Origin: Bacteroidota bacterium
GTDB lineage: Bacteria; Bacteroidota; Bacteroidia; Chitinophagales; Chitinophagaceae
Direction: 5' to 3'
Assembly (NCBI GenBank): GCA_013285915.1
Contig: JABDGS010000027.1
Span: 1-40,772, forward strand
DNA length: 40,772 bases
Part shown: one piece after another, positions 26,208-36,388 of the stretch
Layout: each line of letters starts with the position of its first letter
Position numbering within the stretch: the first letter of the stretch is position 1
Position numbers and translations under genes: made by a program
Notes under the pieces: generated by a model
What the model saw: only the letters and a program-made list of their open reading frames with translations
What the model was told of the DNA's origin: nothing
Database searches by the model: none

Positions 26208-28895
26208 TTATTCTTTCACTAATTTTTGCAATGTAACAGTTTTGCCTTTGCTGTCTGTTACCCTTACTACATATATGCCACCTGCCATATTGTTTAAAGG
26301 CACGCTTACTGTTTGATTACCTGTTGCAAGTGTGTATTCACGGCTTATTATGGCCTTACCTGATGCATCGTAAACAACACAGCTATAACGCCCTGCCTGT
26401 ATACCGCTAAAGCTTATATATGCATTGTTTTTAGCCGGGTTAGGGTATACATACGTTTTTTGATTAAGTGTATTTTGAAGCACTATTATGTTTGAATACT
26501 GGTACATACCATCGTTATCAGTAATTTTTAACCGATAGTAATTTTTACCAACGAAAGGCTGTGCATCAGTATAAGTATGCTTGCCTACAAGCTGTGCAGA
26601 CGGCACAGGCAGTAAACCAAGCTGGCTAAAATTATTGCCATCGTCACTTCTTTCAACAGCTATATTTTTTACATTGATTGCCTGTGTAATATCAATATAC
26701 AGGTTATCAACACCATGTATATATTCGCCTGTAAAGTTTGCCAATACTATTGGTAGTGCCGAGCCACCAAGTGTTATATTAAAATTGGCCTTTGTATTGC
26801 GCAAACCATCAAAATATAACAGGTAGGTAGTATTAGGTGTTAACCCTGTAATATTTGATAACGCCACGTTACCGGTAAAGGTAGCGGTTGAAACTGGCGG
26901 CGGAAATGAATCCCCAACCGGGCAGGCATTAACCTTGTATAAGGCCATGCGTACACCCTGCCCTGTACAGTTTGCAAATTGAGCGGGCGTGTTAGTATAA
27001 TTGCTAACGCTTATTGTTAATATTCCGCTGTTTGTGGTTTTTAAAGCGTAGTAAGCATTGTTTGTAACAGGCACCCCATTATTCAGGCCGTTTATTTGAG
27101 TAAAGGCGGGGTCAGTGTGTTTATTACTTGTTGCATGCACAAGATCAAAATTAACTACGGTGCCGATCGTGGTTCCGGCTGTAGGGAACGCCCCCGGGCA
27201 ATCGTCATTGGGTATAGTTGTATGGGCAAGCTGCGCCATTGCGCCCGGGTAATCGCAGGTGCCAAATTCATCTTCCTGCGGTGTAACTGTGTATAATGCG
27301 CCAGTATATGCCGCATTGTCCGGTGAGTGCCTGTCAACAAACGGCAAGATAGAAAAGTGCATCACTTTGCCCGGGTTAACGTGGCTATATGCGTTGTTTG
27401 TTACCTCAAAGTCATCATTAATATGTGCAAGATTTAAGGCATGCCCAATTTCATGCAAAATTATGTTCTCAAGGTCATAAGTATCGGCGCCGGCAAAAGG
27501 GATAGGGCAGGCATCCGAGCTAAATTGCACCACGCCGCCTTTTGACACGTTGGGGTTACGTATCAATATATCAAACCCAGATTTTTGTGCAGTAAGCACG
27601 CTGAAGGGTGTTTGCGTATAACATGTTGAACCAAAGCTGTAAGTAACTTCAAGCACGCCGGCAGCCATTGGCGGCACGGTTGTATTAAGATTATCATACA
27701 TTACCACGTTTACATTGTCATCCCCAACTGCTTGTACCGTGGTATTTCCGCCTGCTTTTAAATTGGCCCCCACAATCTCTTTCCATGTTGTAACAGCGCG
27801 GTTAAAGGCGCCCACCGCACTGTCAGTGGCAAAATTTAAGCCTTTGCCCGCGGTATCAGTGCTAAACACGTATGTGTAACCACCTGAGCCGTTAGTATTC
27901 ATTAAACGCGGTTCTTCTGCAACAATAGTATCTATGCCGAGTGAGCTAAAGTTGAAAAGGAAATTAAGCACAGAAAAGTTAACTGTTAACTGCGAGGGTG
28001 ATGTTGCTTTTGTTGTACCATCAGTAAGCACTACTGAGAAATTGCCGGTAGCTGCCCGTGTAGGGACTTTTACGATGATGACGTTATCTGTCCACGAAAC
28101 AATATATGGCGAACTGTAAGGTACCGAATAATCTGGCGGGGTGTTATCAGTGTTACCATCAGTAAAATTAACAGCCGCAGAGCCTGTTGGGCTGTTACCA
28201 AACCCAGAGCCTGTTATAGTTAAGGTGCTGTTTGCAGGATCATTAAGAGCCCCTGCATTTACCGTAGTTGGCGAAAATGAAGTTATAACCGGGGCAAGCG
28301 TACCTGAAACACCATTGCTGCTTATGGTTGCATTAGCCTTTAGCATTTTACCTACGCTAAAACTGGTATTTGTTACTTTTTTGCTCTGCCCTGTTTGTTG
28401 CTCAATAAGGCTGTACAGATTGTTTTCAATATCACTGTACGATGCAAAAGGAGCCGATGCCGTATTAGATGCATAGTTGTAACGTAAAAACCCCTGGTCG
28501 CTGCTGTAAACATCATACAAGGGCTGCCTTGAAGGCGACTTTATACCAGCCGTATTTTCATAACAAAAAAATATGCCCGTTTGGCCTTTGCTAAGCGTAA
28601 GCAGGTCGCTTACCTCTACAGCACGGGTACCTACTGAACCGCCCTGTGTCATTACCTCAATGGTTGAAGTTGTTATTTGGCCTTTAAACATTTTATACAC
28701 TTCAACGGTGTTTGCAGTGTATATCATGGTGTGGGCGTTGTTCCAAAAACTCTTTTGGGCAATTACCTTACCCTCCGCAATTACGCTTGAGGCTTTGGCT
28801 TTTTCGCTTAATTCAATTTTGAACAATTGTGCGTGTGTGGTGGTTAGGAGTATAAGGTTATCCATCAAAACACAAAAGGGTAGCTTTCTTTTCAT
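26208..28895 (-). CDS. T9SS-secreted metzincin-like metalloprotease with TIG domain
   Basis: This encodes 895 residues from the ATG at 28895 (leader MKRKLPFCVLMDNLILLTTTHAQ). An IPT/TIG-type beta domain lies near 200-310 (PVITSFSPTTVNAGA, LTITGSGFG). A zinc protease core follows with HEIGHALNLAH at 481-491 and a following VMHFSI that could be the Met-turn. The consensus glycine of HExxHxxGxxH is replaced by asparagine. The C-terminal 75 residues (YVYPNPAKNNAYISFSG to GIYVVRVTDSKGKTVTLQKLV) form a type A T9SS sorting domain. The protein is therefore expected to be exported to the surface or medium. Its substrates are unknown. Confidence 0.88.
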   Translation of the reverse strand: MKRKLPFCVLMDNLILLTTTHAQLFKIELSEKAKASSVIAEGKVIAQKSFWNNAHTMIYTANTVEVYKMFKGQITTSTIEVMTQGGSVGTRAVEVSDLLTLSKGQTGIFFCYENTAGIKSPSRQPLYDVYSSDQGFLRYNYASNTASAPFASYSDIENNLYSLIEQQTGQSKKVTNTSFSVGKMLKANATISSNGVSGTLAPVITSFSPTTVNAGALNDPANSTLTITGSGFGNSPTGSAAVNFTDGNTDNTPPDYSVPYSSPYIVSWTDNVIIVKVPTRAATGNFSVVLTDGTTKATSPSQLTVNFSVLNFLFNFSSLGIDTIVAEEPRLMNTNGSGGYTYVFSTDTAGKGLNFATDSAVGAFNRAVTTWKEIVGANLKAGGNTTVQAVGDDNVNVVMYDNLNTTVPPMAAGVLEVTYSFGSTCYTQTPFSVLTAQKSGFDILIRNPNVSKGGVVQFSSDACPIPFAGADTYDLENIILHEIGHALNLAHINDDFEVTNNAYSHVNPGKVMHFSILPFVDRHSPDNAAYTGALYTVTPQEDEFGTCDYPGAMAQLAHTTIPNDDCPGAFPTAGTTIGTVVNFDLVHATSNKHTDPAFTQINGLNNGVPVTNNAYYALKTTNSGILTISVSNYTNTPAQFANCTGQGVRMALYKVNACPVGDSFPPPVSTATFTGNVALSNITGLTPNTTYLLYFDGLRNTKANFNITLGGSALPIVLANFTGEYIHGVDNLYIDITQAINVKNIAVERSDDGNNFSQLGLLPVPSAQLVGKHTYTDAQPFVGKNYYRLKITDNDGMYQYSNIIVLQNTLNQKTYVYPNPAKNNAYISFSGIQAGRYSCVVYDASGKAIISREYTLATGNQTVSVPLNNMAGGIYVVRVTDSKGKTVTLQKLVKE

Positions 28896-28947
28896 ACGCA
28901 AAGGTTTTTTACATAAGTGTGCATAATCAATTAGAATACAAGGTAAT

Positions 28948-28984
28948 AAAAAAAGGGAGTATCTTAAAAGATACTCCCTTTTTT
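28948..28984 (-). terminator. strong terminator after the PUR-family gene
   Basis: GGGAGTATCTT and AAGATACTCCC form an 11-bp perfect stem with an AA loop, flanked by A-run and T-run. It lies 20 bases past the PUR-family stop and could stop transcription from either side. Confidence 0.9.
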
Positions 28985-29003
28985 GATAAAATTTTTAAAC
29001 CCG

Positions 29004-29429
29004 CTACCATTTATCAACATCCTCGGTGTGGTTGGTTGATGGCTCAGCCATAATCTCAACCGGGATAACAGGTGCCTGTGCAACCGGCTCAGCAACTTCT
29101 GCAATTCCTGCAACTTCGCTTACTTCTGCTGTTTCAGTGTATTCGTGGTTAAATGCGTCAAAGTCAAAATCAGGCATCAATTCTGTTTTCACATAGTCTA
29201 TCGCTTCACCCAGCGCCTTTATAAATTTGTTGAAATCTTCCTTATACAAAAAAATCTTATGCCTGTCGTAACCATCATCATTAAAACGTTTGCGGCTTTC
29301 AGTAATGGTAAGATAGTAATCATTTCCCCTTGTTGCCCTCACATCAAAAAAATAAGTCCTTCTCTTGCCAGCCCTAATACGTTTACTATACACACTCTCC
29401 ATTTTCTTGTCGTTATTTTCGTACGCCAC
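29004..29429 (-). CDS. PUR family (DUF3276) DNA/RNA-binding protein
   Basis: This encodes 141 residues if the GTG at 29429 is used (MAYENNDKKMESVYSKR); an ATG at 29402 would remove nine. The core ESVYSKRIRAGKRRTYFFDVRATRGNDYYLTITESRKRF followed by HKIFLYKEDFNKFIKALGEAIDYV is the PUR-alpha-like single-strand nucleic-acid-binding fold of Bacteroidota. The C-terminal 45 residues are acidic and probably disordered. The role is likely binding of RNA or single-stranded DNA in the cytoplasm. It has its own strong promoter and terminator, so it is a single-gene transcript. Confidence 0.93.
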   Translation of the reverse strand: MAYENNDKKMESVYSKRIRAGKRRTYFFDVRATRGNDYYLTITESRKRFNDDGYDRHKIFLYKEDFNKFIKALGEAIDYVKTELMPDFDFDAFNHEYTETAEVSEVAGIAEVAEPVAQAPVIPVEIMAEPSTNHTEDVDKW

Positions 29430-29465
29430 TGTTTAATTGGTTTTGGTTTTAAATAATGATGCACG

Positions 29466-29494
29466 CAAATATAGTATTGTTTTGAATTTACCAA
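29466..29494 (-). promoter_or_regulatory. promoter of the PUR-family gene
   Basis: On the minus strand TTG (29494-29492), 18 bases, then TATATTTG (29473-29466) gives both elements of the Bacteroidota housekeeping promoter. The transcript would start about 30 bases before the GTG at 29429. Confidence 0.7.
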
Positions 29495-29516
29495 AATATT
29501 AGTAATAAAAAGTAGG

Positions 29517-29530
29517 GCACCCGCGGGTGC
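29517..29530 (-). terminator. possible terminator of the ABC exporter gene
   Basis: GCACCCGCGGGTGC is a perfect 14-bp palindrome followed on the minus strand by CCTACTTTTT. It lies about 70 bases past the ABC gene stop. The T-run is offset, so this is a moderate call. Confidence 0.45.
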
Positions 29531-29598
29531 TTCTTTAAAAAAAGGCTTTTTTTATTAAAATATCCTGCTAAAAAAGCATGTTTGTTGAATATTTTCAA

Positions 29599-31428
29599 TT
29601 AAACCATCACCTCTTTTCCAGGTGTTTCGCTTTGCAGCCTGTACAATTCGGCATAATAGCCATCCATATCCATCAACTGGCGGTGTGTGCCCTGTTCAAT
29701 TATGCGTCCATCCTCTACAATAATTACCTGGTCAAAATTAAGAACGGTAAATATGCGGTGGGTTATAAGTATGGCGGTTTTGTTTTGCAAAAGGTTTTGC
29801 AGGCTGGTAATAATACGGTTTTCTGTTTTGGTGTCCACAGCACTAAGGCAATCATCAAAAAGCATAATTTGCGGCTGTTTTATAAGTGCCCTGGCAATTG
29901 ATATGCGCTGTTTTTGGCCACCGCTTAAAGTAACGCCTCTTTCCCCTACTGCGGTTTCGTATTTGCCGGGCAACTCCTCTATCTCTGCATCAATACTTGC
30001 ATTAGCTGCTGATTGCTTTATATATTCAAACGGTGCCTTTGTTTGCAGGCCAAAATTTATGTTGTTGCCAATAGTATCACTAAACAAAAAAACATCCTGC
30101 GGTACATAGCTAATGTTATTGCGCAGCAACTGCAGCGGTATTTGTTTTACGTTTTTACCGCCTATGGTTATTGCTCCCTCATCGGGGTCGTAAAAACGAA
30201 GCAGCAACTGCCCAACAGTTGATTTACCGCTGCCGGTTTTACCCAATATCAATATTTTTTGCCCCTGTTTTACTGTAAGGCTAAATTTAACGAGTGCCTT
30301 TATGCCTGTATGCGAATATGTGAAAGACACATTTTTGAAAACAATATCGCCGGTAAGCTGGCCGTCTTTTACTATTGGTTGTTCTGGAGTTTTTATAGTT
30401 GGTTCAGTATGCAAAAACTCATTAAGCCTTTTTTGCGATGCTGAAGCCCTTTGCGTCATACTTGCTACCCAGCCAATAGCACTAACCGGGAAGGTTAGCA
30501 TGTTTATATAAATTACAAACTCAACTATCACCCCTATTTTATGGGGATCATGCAAGGCAGCATTACCACCAATAAAAATAGTTAGCAGTGTGCTAAGGCC
30601 AATCATTAACGTCATGCTGGGAAAGTACACGGCCTCAACCTTTGCCAACCCAATAGCGTTCTTTCTGTATTCTTCACTGTTTTTATTAAAAAAACCAAAC
30701 ATCGCCTTTTCCTGCACAAAAGATTTTATAACCCTTATACCCGAATAGCTTTCCTGCGCGTTGGTGGTAAGGTCGCTAAGCAGCCCCTGCACCCTTTCAC
30801 TTTTGCGGTGTATAATACTGTTGGCTATATAAATGGTTAAGGCAAGTATAGGCAAAGGGGCCAGCACTATACCTGTTAAGCCGGGGTCTTTGCGGTACAT
30901 ATTTATCACGCTAAAGGCAATAAGCGCCACAAGGTTTATAAAGTACATTATAGCAGGGCCTGTGTACATGCGTACGCGACTAACATCCTCTGCAATACGG
31001 TTCATCAAATCGCCGGTACTGTGTGTTTTATAAAAAGAAGCATCAAGTTTTTGATAGTGGGTATAAACCTCATTCTTTTGGTCGTACTCAATATGGCGGC
31101 TCATTACAATAAGGGTTTGCCGCATAAAAAACATTAGTATACCGCGAATAATGGCTACGGCCAGTATAATAACACTGCATGCAATAACCAACTGTGTAAA
31201 ATTTAATTTCTCCACTTCGCCAAGCATGGCTATTACAAATTGATCGTAATGTTTTGGTACGGCGGTTGGTTTGCTGCTGAGGTGTTGCTGCACTTTATCA
31301 ACCACGTAACCCGTCATTTCAGGCGCGAGTACGGCAAAATAGTTGGATGATGCTGTAAAAAAAATGCCCGCCAAAAAACGATAACGGTATTTCCAGAAGT
31401 ATTTATTAAGTGCCGCAAGATGCTTCAA
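29599..31428 (-). CDS. ABC exporter (fused permease-ATPase) with non-canonical Walker B
   Basis: This encodes 609 residues. The N-terminal half has about six membrane helices; the C-terminal half is an ATPase with Walker A GKTGSGKST (396-404), signature LSGGQ (501-505), Walker B IMLFDD and the H-loop ITHR. The catalytic glutamate after Walker B is aspartate (D526, LFDDCLSAVD), a feature of the degenerate half in heterodimeric exporters. TTG at 31428 is the only reasonable start, because the frame has a stop three codons upstream and no ATG. Half-transporters like this dimerise to export lipids, drugs or peptides. No partner is adjacent. Confidence 0.9.
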   Translation of the reverse strand: MKHLAALNKYFWKYRYRFLAGIFFTASSNYFAVLAPEMTGYVVDKVQQHLSSKPTAVPKHYDQFVIAMLGEVEKLNFTQLVIACSVIILAVAIIRGILMFFMRQTLIVMSRHIEYDQKNEVYTHYQKLDASFYKTHSTGDLMNRIAEDVSRVRMYTGPAIMYFINLVALIAFSVINMYRKDPGLTGIVLAPLPILALTIYIANSIIHRKSERVQGLLSDLTTNAQESYSGIRVIKSFVQEKAMFGFFNKNSEEYRKNAIGLAKVEAVYFPSMTLMIGLSTLLTIFIGGNAALHDPHKIGVIVEFVIYINMLTFPVSAIGWVASMTQRASASQKRLNEFLHTEPTIKTPEQPIVKDGQLTGDIVFKNVSFTYSHTGIKALVKFSLTVKQGQKILILGKTGSGKSTVGQLLLRFYDPDEGAITIGGKNVKQIPLQLLRNNISYVPQDVFLFSDTIGNNINFGLQTKAPFEYIKQSAANASIDAEIEELPGKYETAVGERGVTLSGGQKQRISIARALIKQPQIMLFDDCLSAVDTKTENRIITSLQNLLQNKTAILITHRIFTVLNFDQVIIVEDGRIIEQGTHRQLMDMDGYYAELYRLQSETPGKEVMV

Positions 31429-31561
31429 TGCCGGTTATTTTGTGCGAAATTAATGCATGTAAGGTAGATTCAGGTACAAGTTGGATATACGGTGCGTGTG
31501 ACAGATAACCGAAACCTGCCTGCTGTTTTTAGCAAATTTGAACGCTGCGCCTGATATTTTT

Positions 31562-31592
31562 TTGGAAGATACGTAACGAGACTGTTATTTTG
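31562..31592 (+). promoter_or_regulatory. candidate promoter of tRNA-Ser
   Basis: TTG (31562-31564), 20 bases, then TTATTTTG (31585-31592) matches seven of eight bases of TAnnTTTG. The predicted start falls at or within a few bases of the tRNA 5' end at 31598. Confidence 0.45.
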
Positions 31593-31597
31593 CACCC

Positions 31598-31682
31598 GGA
31601 GAGATGGCAGAGCGGTCTAATGCGGCGGTCTTGAAAACCGTTGACTGTTACAGGTCCGGGGGTTCGAATCCCTCTCTCTCCG
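31598..31682 (+). tRNA. tRNA-Ser (UGA anticodon)
   Basis: This is 85 nt with acceptor arms GGAGAGA and TCTCTCC plus discriminator G. The anticodon stem GCGGT/ACCGT has the loop CTTGAAA, so the anticodon is TGA and it reads UCA. A long variable arm typical of serine tRNAs is present. The T-arm is GGGGG-TTCGAAT-CCCTC. CCA is not encoded. Confidence 0.96.
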
Positions 31683-31695
31683 CGAAGAAGTAAGT

Positions 31696-31731
31696 AACCC
31701 GCTGAGATATTGATTTTCAGCGGGTTTTTTA
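31696..31731 (+). terminator. terminator after tRNA-Ser
   Basis: AACCCGCTGA and TCAGCGGGTT form a perfect 10-bp stem followed by a T-run, 13 bases after the tRNA. Confidence 0.88.
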
Positions 31732-32006
31732 TGTCTATTTTAGACATACGCTATTTGAAAAATACTTATAAAATATAAAATAGTCTATCCAGGCAAATTA
31801 GTTTAGCTCCCCAATGCCTGATAATGATGCCGATCGGGCGAATTGATACTATGCCATGTTTACGGTTGGCTGGAAATACCGTGGATTGGGTATTTCTGGA
31901 TACCTCAAATCATATAAGTTTACCTGAACGTTAGTTGGCAAGGGCTTAGTTAAAATGGGCATTGATGATCACTGAAAAATAACATTAACAATAAAAAATA
32001 TACCAC
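31732..32006. other. intergenic stretch with one inverted repeat
   Basis: No gene is seen between the tRNA terminator and the DUF4189-like gene. GAAATACC (31873-31880) and GGTATTTC (31889-31896) form an 8-bp stem with an 8-base loop and no T-run, so it could be an operator rather than a terminator. I find no exact TAnnTTTG here. Confidence 0.4.
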
Positions 32007-32435
32007 ATGAAACGTGCAATTTTAATTGTGCTATTGTGCCTTTTTGGACGCACATTTTCTTTCTGCCAGTGCGCCGTGGCAGTATGTTATGAAACAGGGG
32101 CCTGGGGAGTTGGCTTCCAGGGGCGGTATTTTGAACCGCTAAAATCAGAGGAATATTACAGGAAAGCTGCCCTGGATGAATGTAAAAGCAAGGGTGGTAC
32201 CGACTGCAAAGTTTTAGGATATAATAATTTACCCGGTCTATATATGTTTATTAGTGGCAAAAGCCGGAGTGGAAAAATTGTATTTGCAATTTCCTCGGCT
32301 AAAAAAGATTACGATGAGGCAAGAAACGATGTTGTGGTTATGTTTGAGACTTTGAGTGAGCATAACAGCGCTGATCATTTTAAATGGTACTATTGGCGAG
32401 TACCGTCTGATGCCGGTGTGCAGGTAGTGCCGTAG
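32007..32435 (+). CDS. small exported DUF4189-like protein
   Basis: This encodes 142 residues with a signal peptide (MKRAILIVLLCLFGRTFSFCQ). The mature region has AVCYETGAWGVGFQGR and later AALDECKSKGGTDCKVL. This alanine/cysteine pattern with a GG-x-DC motif resembles DUF4189, a short periplasmic domain of unknown function. The cysteines in CAVAVC, DEC and DCK could form disulfides. It stands alone, followed by a terminator. The family assignment is tentative. Confidence 0.65.
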   Translation: MKRAILIVLLCLFGRTFSFCQCAVAVCYETGAWGVGFQGRYFEPLKSEEYYRKAALDECKSKGGTDCKVLGYNNLPGLYMFISGKSRSGKIVFAISSAKKDYDEARNDVVVMFETLSEHNSADHFKWYYWRVPSDAGVQVVP

Positions 32436-32523
32436 CTGCTTGCTTAAAAGCATTATTGGTTAGTTGCAGGCAGGGGTTAACAGACTATTTAGTAAACCCC
32501 ACGCATAAAAGCCCGGAAAATAG

Positions 32524-32554
32524 AGCTGTAAATCAAATATTTACAGCTTTTTTT
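32524..32554 (+). terminator. terminator downstream of the DUF4189-like gene
   Basis: AGCTGTAAAT and ATTTACAGCT make a perfect 10-bp stem followed by seven T, about 90 bases past the stop. Confidence 0.85.
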
Positions 32555-32794
32555 ATGCCTGTATGGCATTCCCAAGTTCCTCATATAGGTAACTACACTG
32601 GTAACCTGTGCCATTTTTAACTGGTAACCAAATACCTAAAGCTGAAAGCCTTATTATGAATTCCAGCAATTTGATAAGTTTATAGGAAAGCCAACCGGTC
32701 TTTAGTACTAAAAAGGACTCCCTATTGCGAAGATATTGACTGAAAGGTTTTACAACGAGAATTGAAAAGCCATGCGTTACAATATCAACATAAC

Positions 32795-32822
32795 AAATGC
32801 AGCCGGCAAGCCGGCTGCATTT
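32795..32822 (-). terminator. terminator of katG
   Basis: ATGCAGCCGGC and GCCGGCTGCAT form a perfect 11-bp stem around a two-base loop, extended by A-T pairs. It lies about 30 bases past the katG stop. The following T-run on the minus strand is short, but the stem is very strong. Confidence 0.7.
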
Positions 32823-32853
32823 TAGTTTTGCTCAATTTATTTGTAATACTGAA

Positions 32854-35210
<2,357 letters not shown>

Positions 35211-35308
35211 TCAATTAATTTTATATTTATATAGTTTAAATCTATTAAAAAATATACGGCTGAATTTTGTTTTAGCATGAAAGATGCGAGTGACAAATTC
35301 TTTTAGCC

Positions 35309-36337
35309 TTACTCGACCCTTGCATTTGTAATAAACCGCAGTTTCACCTCATCAGGATCGCTTATTATTTTGTAGAATCCATCAAGGTATGATATCATAT
35401 CACCTTTTGAGTGTTTGTCAAGCAGGTCACAATTATTTATAATGTTGTAGATAGCATCTTTTTTTTCTTTAAAAATATCTAATATCTGGTTTATCTCGCC
35501 GGGCTGTCTCGGAAAGCCACGATATAAACGTTGCTGTACGTTATCAATATTAAGCCTTTCATCGGGCACGGCGTATTCAGCATTAACAAGGCCAGAATAA
35601 TCGAAGTCATAAGGCACGGCGTATGGTACGGCTAAAGAATCGCTTAATACCCTTAACAGCCTTATGTTATGGTCTACAGGTACTGCCCAATCAGTATTAC
35701 CTATCATATACTCGAAAATTGAAACCAATGTCATTCTGTGGTGGTTTGTTGCTTCGGTAGCCACTTTGGTTTTTGCCCATTCAGCGCTGTTATTGCGCTT
35801 TGCCAAATCCTTAATATCCTCAAGCAAGAAAGCGTGCCCGGTCCATCCTTTTTTCTTACCGCTGCTGTCTTCGTAGTTTATTTTAAGCAGCCGTACCCTA
35901 AAACTCATATCACTTATAACATTGAATATTTTGTATACGAGGTATTCTTTAATTATATATTGATCGTAATCGCCAAACGGCTTGCAAATGCTCACCAGTT
36001 TAAGCGCTTTGAGCTTACTTAACGATGCATCTTTTTTTGTGTTGAACATAAGCCTTAGCGGCGGCAGGTAACAATAGTCGCGCCTAAAATGCCCGCGCAA
36101 TTCTGCATCCAAAGTATCAGTAACAGGCTGGCTACCGGGAATAGTGTAAGTGAAGGTTGCCGGTACCCTGAAACCTTCTTTATCACGATGGCTAAGCACC
36201 CGGTTTATATTTAGTGAAAGCGTTGCATCAATCATAGATGTGTCGGCAAAAAATTTTGCAGGGGTAACCTGCTGACCGTACGCAGTGCCGCTTATTGAAA
36301 TGGTAAATAAGGCTGCAGCCTTGAAAAAATATCTCAT
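35309..36337 (-). CDS. exported CotH-like (atypical kinase fold) protein
   Basis: This encodes 342 residues with a signal peptide (MRYFFKAAALFTISISGTAYG). The body has ELRGHFRRDYCYLPPLRLMF, YDQYIIKEYLVYKIFNVISDMSFRVRLLKINY, GHAFLLEDIKDLAKR, FEYMIGNTDWAVPVDHNIRLL and PYDFDYSGLVN. The N-x-D...HN and DFD elements fit the catalytic core of CotH-type secreted kinases, where an asparagine and two aspartates bind Mg-ATP. The match is recognisable but distant. It follows pafA by 51 bases on the same strand and may share its transcript. What it phosphorylates, if anything, cannot be told. Confidence 0.55.
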   Translation of the reverse strand: MRYFFKAAALFTISISGTAYGQQVTPAKFFADTSMIDATLSLNINRVLSHRDKEGFRVPATFTYTIPGSQPVTDTLDAELRGHFRRDYCYLPPLRLMFNTKKDASLSKLKALKLVSICKPFGDYDQYIIKEYLVYKIFNVISDMSFRVRLLKINYEDSSGKKKGWTGHAFLLEDIKDLAKRNNSAEWAKTKVATEATNHHRMTLVSIFEYMIGNTDWAVPVDHNIRLLRVLSDSLAVPYAVPYDFDYSGLVNAEYAVPDERLNIDNVQQRLYRGFPRQPGEINQILDIFKEKKDAIYNIINNCDLLDKHSKGDMISYLDGFYKIISDPDEVKLRFITNARVE

Positions 36338-36388
36338 GTGAGTAGTTTTAGTTGAAGGATTTTGTAATGATTTAAAGTTGATTTTTTG

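Larger units (their letters stand above)
32436..32853. other. 418-bp gap holding two terminator hairpins
   Basis: I see no gene here. It contains the terminators at 32524-32554 and 32795-32822, with about 240 bases between them. That part has three GGTAAC/GGTAACC words near 32587-32630 but no other structure I can support. Confidence 0.6.

Noticed and set aside
31529..31747. 72-codon minus-strand frame across the tRNA
   Set aside because: It is the antisense of tRNA-Ser; the encoded GIRTPGP...RRIRPLCHLSG string is a known artefact of tRNA loci.
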